A stretch of DNA of 64,000 nt from an uncultured Oscillospiraceae bacterium (GCA_900768135.1 CAAGBT010000031.1:1-64000), one strand, 5' to 3'; shown: positions 7,446 to 15,919, numbered from the stretch's first letter. The notes: generated by a model from the letters alone, not told the origin. Numbers and translations are program-made.

Positions 7446-10114
7446 CAGCCGAGCTTGCTCAGGATGAGATCGTCCACCGCAGCAAGCGCGTCGTCAACCT
7501 TGCTCACTTCGGTGCCGCCGCCCATGGCGCTGTCCGGCTTGCCGCCGCCCTTGCCGCCGCAGATGGGCGCGATGGCCTTGATAATGTCGCCGGCCCTGAC
7601 GCCGCTTGCGACCGCTTCCTTGCCACACACGGCCAGCAGCGTGACCTTGCCGTCATTGACGGAGGCAAGCACGCCGACGATCTTCGGCTCCTTGTCGCGC
7701 AGGAAGTCGCCGAGCTTGCGCAGGGCGTTCGCATCCATACCGTCGCGCTGGGCGGTGACGAGCTTGAGACCCTTCACCTCCTTGGCGGAGGTGAGGAACG
7801 TGCGCGCCTCGCCGAGGGACGCCTGCTCCTTGAACTTTTCAAGTCTGGCCTTGATCTCCTTCATCTCGCTGAGCATTCCGCCGATGCGGCTCTCCAGCTC
7901 GTTCGAGGTGGTCTTGAGCAGCTGTGCCGCGCGCAGGAGCTTTTCCTGACCGCTGCGCAGCTCTTCGAGCGTCTGCCTGCCGGTGATGGCCTCAATGCGG
8001 CGCACGCCGGAGGCGACGCTGCCCTCGCTCTTGATGCGGAAAAGGCCGACCTTGGCGGTATTGTCAAGATGCGTGCCGCCGCAGAACTCCATGGACACAT
8101 CGCCCATCTCAACGACGCGGACGATATCGCCGTACTTTTCGCCGAACATTGCGACAGCGCCCTTCTTCTTCGCTTCCTCGATGGGCAGCACTTCCGTTAC
8201 AACGGGGATGCCGCACAGGATGGCGTCGTTGACAAAGGTATCGACCGCCAGCAGCTGCTCAGGCGTGATGGACTCGAAATGCGTAAAGTCGAAGCGCAGG
8301 CGGTCGGGTTCAACGAGAGAACCTGCCTGATGCACATGCTCGCCCAGCACTGCCTTGAGCGCAGCATCGAGCAGATGGGTCGCCGTATGCGCGCGGCGGA
8401 TGGCTGCGCGGCGCTCGGCATTGATGGAAGCCTCCACCGTGTCGCCAAGCTGGAAGCCGCCGTGGATCACCTTACCGGTGTGCATGAACTTGCCGCCCTT
8501 GTTCTTCTGGACGTCCGTGACCTCGAACACAGCCTCGCCGCAGCGGATCATACCCGTGTCGCCGATCTGACCGCCCATTTCCGCGTAGAACGGAGTCTTG
8601 TCGAGGACGATGATGCCCTCCACGCCGCTCATCATGGCCTCGGCCTGCTCGCCCTCGACCACCAGCGCGACGATCTTCGCATCGTCGATGCTGTCGCGGT
8701 CGTAGCCGACAAATTCGGTGGACGGCACATCCTTGCCGAACTCCACGCCCGCCCAGCCGAGGTCGCCGAGCGCCTTGCGCGCCTCGCGGGCGCGGGTCTT
8801 CTGCTCCTGCATCTCATGGTCAAAGGCCTTGCGGTCAAGCGTCATGCCCTCGTCCTCCACCATCTCGGCCGTCAGGTCGATGGGGAAACCGTAGGTGTCG
8901 TAGAGCTTGAAGGCGTCCGCGCCGGAGAAGACGGCCTCGCCCTTCTCCTTGTGGGCGCTCAGCAGCTCAGCGAAGATTTTCATGCCGCCGTCGATGGTCT
9001 TGGCGAAATTTTCTTCCTCGGTGCGGATGACCTTGGTGATATACGCCTGACGCTCGCGCAGCTCGGGATAGTGTCCCTCGTTCTCATGCACCACCGTGTC
9101 CACGACCTCATAGAGGAACGGGCGGTTGACGCCAAGGAGCTTGCCGTGGCGTGCAGCCCTTCTCAGCAAACGGCGCAGCACATAGCCGCGGCCCTCGTTG
9201 CTGGGCAGCACGCCGTCGCAGATCATAAAGGACGCGGAGCGGATATGGTCGGTAATAACGCGCAGGGACACGTCCTTTTCGCGGCTCTGGCCGTAGCTCG
9301 CGCCGGTGATCTCCGTCACCTTGTTCGTGATGTTCATGACCGTGTCAACGTCGAACAGAGAATTAACATTCTGGCACACGACGGCCAGACGCTCAAGCCC
9401 CATGCCGGTGTCGATGTTCTTCTGCTTGAGTTCGGTGTAGTGGTCGTGGCCGTCGTTGTCAAACTGGGAGAAGACGATATTCCAGACCTCCATATAGCGG
9501 TCGCAGTCGCAGCCGACGGTGCAGCCGGGCTTGCCGCAGCCATACTCTTCGCCGCGGTCGTAGTAGATCTCTGAGCAGGGGCCGCAGGGGCCGGAGCCAT
9601 GCTCCCAGAAATTGTCCGCCTTGCCGAACTTGAAGATGCGGTCGGCGGGGATACCGATCTCCTCGTGCCAGATGCGGAACGCCTCGTCATCGGCGGGCGT
9701 GGTCTCATTGCCCTCAAACACCGAAGGGTACAGGCGGTTCGGATCGAGGCCGACCCACTCGGGACTGGTGAGGAACTCCCACGCCCAGTGGATGGCTTCC
9801 TTCTTGAAATAGTCGCCGAACGAGAAGTTGCCGAGCATTTCAAAGTATGTGCCATGGCGGGCGGTGTGGCCGATGTTTTCGATGTCGCCGGTGCGAATGC
9901 ACTTCTGGCAGGTGGTCACGCGGTGGCGCGGCGGCTCCTGCTCGCCGGTGAAGAACGGCTTCATCGGCGCCATGCCGGAGTTAATGAGCAGCAGCGACGC
10001 ATCGTTCTGCGGGATCAGGGAAAAGCTGGGCAGGCGCAGGTGGCCTTTTGTCTCAAAAAAGTGCAGGAACATTTCCCGCAGCTCGTTGAGACCGTAATAC
10101 TTGGGCTGGGACAT
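7445..10114 (-). CDS. alaS: Alanine--tRNA ligase
   Basis: Class II synthetase charging tRNA-Ala, 889 aa, full length. The N-terminal catalytic core includes SLIPQNDASLLLINSGMAP (motif 1 region), TARHGTYFEMLGNFSFGDY and the GRGYVLRRLLRRA motif. The editing domain has HTATHLLDAAL and CGGTHLDNTA (zinc-site residues), with EMGGQIGDTG before it, and the C-Ala domain carries the GGKGGGKPDSAMGGG glycine-rich tail. RBS AAGGAG precedes ATG 10114 by 11 nt. No terminator is visible between it and the CAT-like gene 36 nt upstream, so the T-box leader at 11262-11497 probably controls it. Confidence 0.97.
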   Translation of the reverse strand: MSQPKYYGLNELREMFLHFFETKGHLRLPSFSLIPQNDASLLLINSGMAPMKPFFTGEQEPPRHRVTTCQKCIRTGDIENIGHTARHGTYFEMLGNFSFGDYFKKEAIHWAWEFLTSPEWVGLDPNRLYPSVFEGNETTPADDEAFRIWHEEIGIPADRIFKFGKADNFWEHGSGPCGPCSEIYYDRGEEYGCGKPGCTVGCDCDRYMEVWNIVFSQFDNDGHDHYTELKQKNIDTGMGLERLAVVCQNVNSLFDVDTVMNITNKVTEITGASYGQSREKDVSLRVITDHIRSASFMICDGVLPSNEGRGYVLRRLLRRAARHGKLLGVNRPFLYEVVDTVVHENEGHYPELRERQAYITKVIRTEEENFAKTIDGGMKIFAELLSAHKEKGEAVFSGADAFKLYDTYGFPIDLTAEMVEDEGMTLDRKAFDHEMQEQKTRAREARKALGDLGWAGVEFGKDVPSTEFVGYDRDSIDDAKIVALVVEGEQAEAMMSGVEGIIVLDKTPFYAEMGGQIGDTGMIRCGEAVFEVTDVQKNKGGKFMHTGKVIHGGFQLGDTVEASINAERRAAIRRAHTATHLLDAALKAVLGEHVHQAGSLVEPDRLRFDFTHFESITPEQLLAVDTFVNDAILCGIPVVTEVLPIEEAKKKGAVAMFGEKYGDIVRVVEMGDVSMEFCGGTHLDNTAKVGLFRIKSEGSVASGVRRIEAITGRQTLEELRSGQEKLLRAAQLLKTTSNELESRIGGMLSEMKEIKARLEKFKEQASLGEARTFLTSAKEVKGLKLVTAQRDGMDANALRKLGDFLRDKEPKIVGVLASVNDGKVTLLAVCGKEAVASGVRAGDIIKAIAPICGGKGGGKPDSAMGGGTEVSKVDDALAAVDDLILSKLG

Positions 10115-10150
10115 GGTTGGTTTCTCCTTTTATAGCAATTATTGTGATGA

Positions 10151-10825
10151 TCAGATCGTTTCCTGTTGTTCATTCTGCGCTGCGAGGTATGCGCTCAGTT
10201 CCGAGAGTTCTTGCTCAAGATTGCGGTAGAACTGTGTGACGTGCCAGCCGTCGCACAGCGCGTGGTTGATAAAAAGCGATACCGGCAGCATCATGCGGCC
10301 GTTCTGCTCCTGATATTTTCCCCATGCAAAGCGGGGATTGCTGTCGTCCGCGCCGGCGGACGGCTCCTGGATCTGCGTGTAATAGAGCCACGGCACGCAG
10401 GAGACGAAGAAATTCGCCAGCACATCGCCATCCTCGGTGAGCGTACCGCGTGCAAGCGTTTCCTGCTGGCAGCGCTTGCCCTCGGCAATGAATTTTTCAT
10501 ATGACGAAAGATCGTCCTCCAGCAGGCAGTAAACATAAACGCCCGTGCCGTCCGGCTTCATCACGGTGTAGGACGGGTCGCAGCGGTCATACTCAATGAC
10601 CTGCCCATCCGGCAGGAGCCTGCGCCGCAGCTCCGGCACGGCGTTCGCCGCGCGCATCACTGCGTAAAGGAAGCTGAGGAAAAACGGCCGTCTGCGCAGC
10701 GCGGAAAGGAACGCCGTGATATCCACCGGGACGGTGATCCCCGCCCACGGATCCGGCATTGTGCGGAAATACGCAAACTGCCCGCTGCGCGGATCCTTTG
10801 TCATGTCGATGATCCTTCTTGCCAT
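10151..10825 (-). CDS. CatA-like (chloramphenicol acetyltransferase family) acyltransferase
   Basis: A 224-aa protein of the CAT fold (CoA-dependent acyltransferase). The active-site motif near residue 190 reads NHALCDGWH: the catalytic His and the structural Asp of HxxxD are kept, while the preceding His of classical CAT (HHAVCDG) is Asn. FFLSFLYAVMRAANAVPELR and FFVSCVPWLYYT are also family-typical. It lies 4 nt after a lipoprotein gene and 36 nt before alaS, behind the T-box leader. Chromosomal CAT-like proteins of this kind often do not confer resistance, so substrate is unknown. Confidence 0.85.
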   Translation of the reverse strand: MARRIIDMTKDPRSGQFAYFRTMPDPWAGITVPVDITAFLSALRRRPFFLSFLYAVMRAANAVPELRRRLLPDGQVIEYDRCDPSYTVMKPDGTGVYVYCLLEDDLSSYEKFIAEGKRCQQETLARGTLTEDGDVLANFFVSCVPWLYYTQIQEPSAGADDSNPRFAWGKYQEQNGRMMLPVSLFINHALCDGWHVTQFYRNLEQELSELSAYLAAQNEQQETI

Positions 10826-10829
10826 TTCT

Positions 10830-11246
10830 TCACATCCCTCTCACATCCAGTCCTATCAGGTCCATCTCCGTATCAAAGGCGATGCGGAAAATAACGGACT
10901 TTTTTTCATATTTGGCGCGGATAACGGCGATGGCGTGCGGCTCGTCCGCGTCCGTCACACCGGTCGCCATGGAATCCCCGACCTTTTTGAAGCTGCCGCG
11001 TCCCTCGGCCGCGGTCTCCATCATCGTCTGGATCGCATCGATGCTCGTCTGCTCGCGCACGTCCTCGCGCAGCGCATCGTAGACTGCTTCATACTCGCCG
11101 TCGGCAAGCTGCCGCATCACGGAAGTACCCGCCCGTATCACCTCGTCCTCATCCATGCCGTCCGGCAGCTTTTTTCCCCTGCAGCCGCACAGGACAAACG
11201 CCAGAAGCGCCGTGACCGATACGATCAGGAATACTTTTTTTCTCAT
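10830..11246 (-). CDS. DUF3887-type lipoprotein
   Basis: A 138-aa secreted protein with a lipoprotein signal peptide: MRKKVFLIV, hydrophobic core, lipobox LCGC (Cys ~22), so it should be anchored outside the cytoplasmic membrane. The rest (GEYEAVYDALREDVREQTS, later DEPHAIAVIRAKYEKK) resembles the small alpha/beta DUF3887 fold found in clostridial lipoproteins. It is the first gene after the T-box terminator, in an operon with the CAT-like gene and alaS. Role unknown. Confidence 0.75.
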   Translation of the reverse strand: MRKKVFLIVSVTALLAFVLCGCRGKKLPDGMDEDEVIRAGTSVMRQLADGEYEAVYDALREDVREQTSIDAIQTMMETAAEGRGSFKKVGDSMATGVTDADEPHAIAVIRAKYEKKSVIFRIAFDTEMDLIGLDVRGM

Positions 11247-11261
11247 ATCCGCCGTCCTTAC

Positions 11262-11497
11262 AAAAAAAATAAACTCCCCGTCCCATTCATAGGGGCGAAG
11301 AGCTGCGCTTCACGGTACCACCCTAATTATCCTCCCCGCAGGGAAGCATCTTAGCCGTCCGGTAACGGGGACGAAGCGTTCCGCTCATCGCGGACTGCTC
11401 AAAAGCGGCTGCTGCGCACCGGTCGCCAAGGGCTTTCACCGTTTCCCCCTCGCTTTCAGGCCCGTTTGCGGAGCTGACTTTTTCATCGCGTTTGACA
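11262..11497 (-). promoter_or_regulatory. T-box leader (probably tRNA-Ala responsive)
   Basis: The conserved T-box AGGGTGGTACCGTG lies at 11311-11324 and is followed by an intrinsic terminator (arms CTC-TTCG-CCC and GGG-A-CGGG-GAG, + positions 11274-11302, then an 8-T run). Stem I and the linker (GAGCAG...CCGTTACCGG) are upstream. The candidate specifier strand contains GCA GCA GCC GCT in one register (11404-11415), all Ala codons; the exact specifier loop was not resolved. When uncharged tRNA binds, the terminator should be disrupted and the lipoprotein-CAT-alaS operon expressed. Confidence 0.92.
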
Positions 11498-11503
11498 GGA
11501 GCC

Positions 11504-11531
11504 ATTATACCCGAAAATGTACTTTTGTCAA
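11504..11531 (-). promoter_or_regulatory. Promoter of the T-box/alaS operon
   Basis: Consensus TTGACA (11526-11531) and TATAAT (11504-11509) on the minus strand with a 16-nt spacer. It is back to back with the divergent promoter at 11540-11568. Confidence 0.85.
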
Positions 11532-11539
11532 GTGCGGCC

Positions 11540-11568
11540 TTGCGTTCGGCAGAAAAATGGCATATACT
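11540..11568 (+). promoter_or_regulatory. Promoter of the EamA transporter gene
   Basis: TTGCGT and TATACT separated by 17 nt, 35 nt before the chosen ATG at 11603. Confidence 0.6.
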
Positions 11569-11602
11569 GGCAGCGCTTGCATTGAAGGAGGAGCGCCGTG
11601 CC

Positions 11603-12559
11603 ATGAAACATTTCCGTTCCGGATATCTCTACATTCTGCTTTCCGCTGTAATCTTCAGCACGATGGAGGTCGTACTCAAAACCGTACAGGGGGTATTCGC
11701 ACCCATGCAGATCACCTGTCTCCGCTTTCTCATCGGCGGTGTGCTGCTGCTCCCCTTCGCCCTGCGCTCCATGAAACGGAAGCAGACCGTTTTGACCAAA
11801 TCGGACTTTGGCTACTTTGCACTGGTGGGCTTTCTGTGTGTGGCATTCGCCATGGCGCTATATCAGATGGCCGTTACATATACCAGAGCATCTGTTGTCG
11901 CCGTTATTTTTTCCTGCAATCCGGTTTTTATCACGATACTGGCGCATCCGATCCTGCATGAGCCGATCCGCCGCAACCACGTTGCCGCGCTGATTCTTGA
12001 GCTGCTGGCAGCGCTTATCATCATCGATCCCCTGCACGCCACGCTCGACCCTACCGGTGCGCTGATCGCCATTGCCGCTGCCGCCGCCTTTGCACTTTAC
12101 AGCGTGGTCGGCAAAAAACGCACGCCGCGCTTCGGCGGCATCGCCGTCACCTGCCTGAGCTTTCTGTTCGGCTCTCTGGAGCTGATGGCGATCCTGCTTC
12201 TGGGGCGTATCCCGGCGGCTGCATCGCTGTTTTCCTCGATGGGACTGGGCATCCTTGCCGATGTTCCGCTTTTTGAACGCATTCCCGCTTCCGCGCTGCC
12301 AGCGTTCCTTTATATCTGCATTGTCGTCTCTGCCGGCGGCTTTGTGTTCTATATGATCGCCATGGACAAGACCTCGGCGCAGGAAGCCTCCATCGTCTTT
12401 TTCCTCAAGCCCATCCTTGCCCCCGTCTTTGCGTTCGTGTTCCTCAGGGAGGAAATCCCGCTGAACATGATCCTTGGTATCGCGTGCTTTCTGTGCGGCT
12501 CGCTCTGCGCCATTCTGCCGGGCATTCTGGAAATGCGGAAAAGCAAGACTGCGGGATAA
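11603..12559 (+). CDS. EamA-family (DMT) transporter
   Basis: A 318-aa inner-membrane protein with about ten TM helices in two EamA repeats, the architecture of drug/metabolite exporters such as amino-acid or nucleoside exporters. Repeat 1 runs from GYLYILLSAVIFSTMEVVLK to IIDPLHATLDP; repeat 2 from LIAIAAAAAFALYSVVGKK to the end, with EASIVFFLKPILAPVFAFVF-EEIP typical of the last two helices. The ATG at 11603 follows AAGGAGGAGC. It is alone on the plus strand, divergent from the T-box operon, and ends at a hairpin terminator. Substrate unknown. Confidence 0.88.
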   Translation: MKHFRSGYLYILLSAVIFSTMEVVLKTVQGVFAPMQITCLRFLIGGVLLLPFALRSMKRKQTVLTKSDFGYFALVGFLCVAFAMALYQMAVTYTRASVVAVIFSCNPVFITILAHPILHEPIRRNHVAALILELLAALIIIDPLHATLDPTGALIAIAAAAAFALYSVVGKKRTPRFGGIAVTCLSFLFGSLELMAILLLGRIPAAASLFSSMGLGILADVPLFERIPASALPAFLYICIVVSAGGFVFYMIAMDKTSAQEASIVFFLKPILAPVFAFVFLREEIPLNMILGIACFLCGSLCAILPGILEMRKSKTAG

Positions 12560-12574
12560 CCGTACCTGTCAAAA

Positions 12575-12608
12575 AAGGGTCTCCGGAGGGAATTCTCCGG
12601 AGACCCTT
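12575..12608. terminator. Bidirectional terminator
   Basis: AAGGGTCTCCGGAG / CTCCGGAGACCCTT with a 6-nt loop, preceded by an A-run and followed by TTT, between the converging EamA and MazG-like genes. Confidence 0.85.
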
Positions 12609-12620
12609 TCCGTCTTCTGT

Positions 12621-12818
12621 TCAGAACGCGGCTTCAAAATAATACCACCCGCCTGCAAGCTTTCTGGTCATGCCGTGGTTATCGCCCTCTGCCTGCCAGC
12701 GCCAGCAGTCCTCTCCGTCCGGCTCAAGCGCGGCCTCCGTGTTCTGAAAAGCGCACGGCACAGCCGGTATCCCGGTCGATTCCTCCCGCAGGATTTCCTC
12801 GAGCGCCGCGCGCTTCAA
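12621..12818 (-). CDS. Hypothetical protein, TTG start coupled to the MazG-like gene
   Basis: A 65-aa frame whose only long start is TTG at 12818, overlapping the TGA of the MazG-like gene (TTGA). The product is acidic in its first half and ends in GGWYYFEAAF. No family is recognised and no Shine-Dalgarno sequence is visible before the TTG. It fills the space up to the terminator, which supports a real gene, but it could be chance open frame. Confidence 0.35.
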   Translation of the reverse strand: MKRAALEEILREESTGIPAVPCAFQNTEAALEPDGEDCWRWQAEGDNHGMTRKLAGGWYYFEAAF

Positions 12819-13150
12819 AGATCGTCTGCACGGCGCTGCTGCGAACGCTGCGTATCGAACCCATCAGGGAACCGCGCGGCAAGCTTGTCGAGATTCCCCT
12901 GCAGGATATCGTCCAGCTCCATGCCGAGCGCAGTCGCCGCCTCGGCCAGATACCACGCAACGTCGCCAAGCTCTTTGGCAAGGTGCGTCTTGTCAAGCGT
13001 ATGCCCTTGCATGAGCCACTTTTTCACAATATCGATCGCCTCGCCGCTTTCGCCGCAAAGACCCATCACGCTGTTGAGCAGGATCTCCCGCTCCGACAAC
13101 GCCGGATTGAGCGTCGCCATGGCTTTTTTCTGGTATTCGTTCGCCGTCAC
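12815..13150 (-). CDS. MazG-like nucleotide pyrophosphohydrolase
   Basis: A 111-aa all-alpha NTP pyrophosphohydrolase of the MazG-like type, expected to clear non-canonical or excess NTPs. The metal-binding pattern ExxE...ExxD is visible as GLCGESGEAID (about residues 31-41) and KELGDVAWYLAE (about 59-70). Start is GTG at 13150 after GGAGGAAA. It follows the U32 peptidase gene by 14 nt, likely in the same operon. Confidence 0.85.
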   Translation of the reverse strand: MTANEYQKKAMATLNPALSEREILLNSVMGLCGESGEAIDIVKKWLMQGHTLDKTHLAKELGDVAWYLAEAATALGMELDDILQGNLDKLAARFPDGFDTQRSQQRRADDL

Positions 13151-13164
13151 GCCGGTTTCCTCCT

Positions 13165-14388
13165 TTATTCTCCTGCACTCAGCGCCGCAGCGTGGCGCAC
13201 AAAGCTCATCGGCGGCACAGGGCGCGGCAGCTTCATTCTGAAGACTGTCTGCGGTGTGCGCGGCTCATAGAGCGCGCAGCCGTCAAGATCCTGCATCACA
13301 GGGGCAATCATCGTAAATGGCCGGCTGTCTGGGCCGACAAGCTCGATCTCATCGCCCGCAGCAAATTTGTTGCGCAGCGAAAGCGTTGCGTTGCCCTCCC
13401 GGTCGCAGTCCATCACGACCGCACAGACCTGCCAGTTGCGGATATAGCGGGAATTGCTGTAATACTGGCCGGGCTGGCCGTAGTAAAAGCCCGTGGAATA
13501 ATGCCGGTGGCTGACGTGTTCCACCTCGTCGCGCCAGACGGGGTCTACCTCCCTGCCCGCCGCAACATCATCGAGGACATGGCGGTACGCGCCCGTGACG
13601 ATGGCGGCGTAATAGGCGCTCTTCGCGCGGCCCTCGATCTTGATGCAGTCGATCCCCGCATCCATAACGTCATGCAGATGGTCGATCATGCACATATCGC
13701 GCGAATTCATGATATAGGTCCCTTTTTCATCCTCAAAGACCGGAAAGTATTCGCCAGGACGCTTCTCCTCCATCAGCGCATACTGATAGCGGCAGGGCTG
13801 GGCGCACTGACCGCGGTTAGAATCGCGGCCGGTCATATAGTTGGAAAGCAGGCAGCGGCCGGAATAGCTCACGCACATCGCACCGTGGCAAAACGTTTCG
13901 ATCTCCAGCTCCGCAGGAACCTTCTCCCGCAGTTCGCGTATCTCCTGTAAAGACATTTCCCTTGCCAGCACAACGCGCTTTGCACCAAGATCGTACCACG
14001 CGCGGGCGCACTCATAGTTGGCGATGGACTGCTGCGTGGAGATGTGCCGCTCACATTTTGGCGCATATCTTTCCGCCAGCGTGAATGCGCCCAGATCGGC
14101 AAGGATCAGGGCATCAACGTGCGCATCATTTAGCCGCTCCAGATACGCGGGCAGCTGCGCCGCCTCATCGTTTCGCGGCATGGTGTTTACCGCTGCATGG
14201 ACGCGCACGCCGCGGCTATGCGCAAACGCAACGGCCTTCGGCAGCTCGTCCGGCGTGAAATTGCCCGCAAACGAGCGCATCCCGAAGCTCGTGCCGGCAA
14301 GGTACACCGCGTCCGCACCGTAAAGTACCGCCATCTGAAGCTTTTCCATATCGCCCGCCGGGGCAAGGATCTCCGGTTTCTTTCTCAT
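13165..14388 (-). CDS. U32-family peptidase-like protein (tRNA hydroxylation type)
   Basis: A 407-aa member of the U32 family, whose bacterial members YrrN/YrrO (TrhP) and RlhA take part in RNA hydroxylation rather than proteolysis. It has the N-terminal PEILAPAGDMEKLQMAVLYG, STQQSIANYECARAWYDLGA, the U32 signature ETFCHGAMCVSYSGRC, and conserved cysteines in GQCAQPCRY. The C-terminal domain begins near YYGQPGQYYSNSR. ATG 14388 is preferred to the ATG two codons upstream because AGAGG is 7 nt away. The mltG-U32 order resembles the B. subtilis yrrL-yrrO region. Confidence 0.92.
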   Translation of the reverse strand: MRKKPEILAPAGDMEKLQMAVLYGADAVYLAGTSFGMRSFAGNFTPDELPKAVAFAHSRGVRVHAAVNTMPRNDEAAQLPAYLERLNDAHVDALILADLGAFTLAERYAPKCERHISTQQSIANYECARAWYDLGAKRVVLAREMSLQEIRELREKVPAELEIETFCHGAMCVSYSGRCLLSNYMTGRDSNRGQCAQPCRYQYALMEEKRPGEYFPVFEDEKGTYIMNSRDMCMIDHLHDVMDAGIDCIKIEGRAKSAYYAAIVTGAYRHVLDDVAAGREVDPVWRDEVEHVSHRHYSTGFYYGQPGQYYSNSRYIRNWQVCAVVMDCDREGNATLSLRNKFAAGDEIELVGPDSRPFTMIAPVMQDLDGCALYEPRTPQTVFRMKLPRPVPPMSFVRHAAALSAGE

Positions 14389-14402
14389 GGTCATCCTCTT
14401 TC

Positions 14403-14438
14403 AAAGCGGCAGCATGGCGGGCGCCATGCTGCCGCTTT
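14403..14438. other. Strong hairpin between mltG and the U32 gene
   Basis: AAAGCGGCAGCATGGCG and its exact complement CGCCATGCTGCCGCTTT form a perfect stem of 17 bp with a tiny loop. No T-run follows on the minus strand (CTTTGAAAG), so it may be an attenuator or an mRNA-stability hairpin rather than a full terminator. Confidence 0.6.
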
Positions 14439-14447
14439 CTGATTCGT

Positions 14448-15608
14448 TTATCCGCCGTACTGATCGGAGCTGACAAAGCTCGAATGCTCGGCATAGGTTT
14501 TGAAGAAATGGTGTACGCCATCCTTACCGAGGGCATAGAAATAATAGCTCGTATCCGCCGGTTCGAGCGCCGCCCGGATAGAGGCAAGGCCGGGGTTGGC
14601 GATGGGCGTAGGCGGCAGGCCCTCGTAAAGCGAGAGATTATAAGGCGTGTTATACTCCAGGTCGCTGCTTGTCAGCGTTCCGGTATACTTGCCGCCAAGG
14701 CCATAGATGAGCGAAGCATCGATTTGCAGCTTGTGGTAGGTCTCGCCCACGTTGTTCAGGCGGTTATAAATGACGGATGCGATCTTCTCGCGGTCCGTGC
14801 CGTCTGTCTCTTTTTCGATCAGAGATGCGATCGTCAGGATCTCGCTGAGCGAGTAGCTCGACTCGTCCACCTTCTGCATCAGTTCATTGTCAAGCTTGGC
14901 ATCGAAATTGGCGATCAGCCTTGTAAGCGCGTGCGCCGGATCTTCATCCACGAAAAACTCGTAGGTATCGGGGAAAAGATACCCCTCCAGGCGCGTGATA
15001 TCGCCTTTTTTGTTGCTGTCGATATACGCATAGTCAAAGTCGGCGTTCATTGCCGCATCGAGCAGCTTTTCCTCGGTATTCACCCCATATTTGGCCAGCA
15101 GCGCAATCACCTGCCGGACGTTGTATCCCTCGGGGATCGACACCTTGACGGTGTTGGCCGTGAGCGAGGCGTTCTTGTTGCTCATGCGGCTGATCAGCGC
15201 ATCGTAGTCCATGTCGCTGTTCACCTCGTAGGTGCCAACGCCGATGCGGCTCTCCGCATGGCGGAGCTTTCCAAAGAACTTGAAGAACCACTTGTACTGG
15301 ATCAGCCCCTCGTCCTTGAGCTTGTCGGCGATGGTATTGAGGTTGTCATCGCGCGTGATCTCTATCGTCGTCTCGACCGGGTCTTTGTTGAACGAACACA
15401 TATCGTTTGCCAGCAGCCAGCCTACACCGGCGAGGATCGCCGAAACGACCAGCACAAAAACCAGCCACAGCAGAAAGCGGCGGCGCTGCCCCTTCTTCCT
15501 GCGGCGCTTGCGTTCGGCGGCGCTGGGTCCGCTGCGGTGCGTCTGCTCGGCTTCGCGGACGCTCTCGGCGTCCCACCGTGCTGTGCTGAATTTTTCATCG
15601 TAGCTCAT
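14448..15608 (-). CDS. mltG: Endolytic murein transglycosylase
   Basis: Membrane-anchored lytic transglycosylase that cuts nascent peptidoglycan strands. The 386-aa protein has a basic, charged N-terminus (KRRRKKGQRRR), one TM helix (FLLWLVFVLVVSAILAGVGW, about residues 43-62), a LysM-like part, and the YceG catalytic domain with IASLIEKETDG carrying the catalytic Glu and the Asn/Pro-rich NTPYNLSLYEGLPPTPIANP end motif. ATG 15608 follows AAAGGAG by 6 nt. The gene precedes the U32 gene as in many Firmicutes. Confidence 0.94.
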   Translation of the reverse strand: MSYDEKFSTARWDAESVREAEQTHRSGPSAAERKRRRKKGQRRRFLLWLVFVLVVSAILAGVGWLLANDMCSFNKDPVETTIEITRDDNLNTIADKLKDEGLIQYKWFFKFFGKLRHAESRIGVGTYEVNSDMDYDALISRMSNKNASLTANTVKVSIPEGYNVRQVIALLAKYGVNTEEKLLDAAMNADFDYAYIDSNKKGDITRLEGYLFPDTYEFFVDEDPAHALTRLIANFDAKLDNELMQKVDESSYSLSEILTIASLIEKETDGTDREKIASVIYNRLNNVGETYHKLQIDASLIYGLGGKYTGTLTSSDLEYNTPYNLSLYEGLPPTPIANPGLASIRAALEPADTSYYFYALGKDGVHHFFKTYAEHSSFVSSDQYGG

Positions 15609-15728
15609 GGAATTCTCCTTTAATGGCGGATCGTTCAAATTTTACGCACTTTTTTCTGTGGTCAGGCCCCTATCCGCATTTTCGCGCATAGGATAGGTCA
15701 GAGCATGACAAGTGAGGTGAAACAGAAT

Positions 15729-15872
15729 ATGTGCAACAACAATAATTGCTCCTGCGTGTGGCTCATCCTGATCGTCATCCTGATCCTCTTCGGCTGCGGC
15801 GGCTGCGGCAGCAGCTGCGGCTGCGGAAACGGCTGCGGGTGCAGCTCGAACGACTCCTGCTCCTGCTGCTGA
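15729..15872 (+). CDS. Cysteine-rich membrane microprotein (HCB-13-like annotation)
   Basis: A 47-aa frame with 12 cysteines. It begins MCNNNNCSC, has one hydrophobic segment (VWLILIVILILF, residues 10-21), and ends in a Gly/Cys/Ser repeat (GCGGCGSSCGCGNGCGC...SCSCC). GAGGTG lies about 9 nt before the ATG, and a hairpin terminator follows 20 nt after the stop. Similar clostridial peptides are often labelled chorion class high-cysteine protein 13, a label without functional meaning. Metal binding or a spore-envelope role is a guess. An in-frame ATG at 15705 would add 8 residues. It is the only plus-strand gene between 12.6 and 21 kb. Confidence 0.75.
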   Translation: MCNNNNCSCVWLILIVILILFGCGGCGSSCGCGNGCGCSSNDSCSCC

Positions 15873-15891
15873 GACCCATCCTCCTGTGAAG

Positions 15892-15914
15892 ACGGGGCGC
15901 GCAAGCGTCCCCTT
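15892..15914 (+). terminator. Terminator of the cysteine-rich microprotein gene
   Basis: GGGGCGC-GCAA-GCGTCCCC stem with one bulge, followed by TTTT on the plus strand. It lies just beyond the 3' end of the converging tmk gene. Confidence 0.55.
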
Positions 15915-15919
15915 TTCAC

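Noticed and set aside
7319..9574. 751-aa plus-strand frame opposite alaS
   Set aside because: Low-complexity Ala/Arg/Leu-rich product without family features; alaS on the other strand is certain.
14403..14438. Hairpin after mltG as a full intrinsic terminator
   Set aside because: No T-run follows on the transcribed strand and the U32 gene has no visible promoter, so it is listed only as a hairpin.
15687..15695. CATAGGATA before the cysteine-rich gene as a SigK/SigE-type -10
   Set aside because: No matching -35 at 16-17 nt; the match alone is too weak to call a sporulation promoter.
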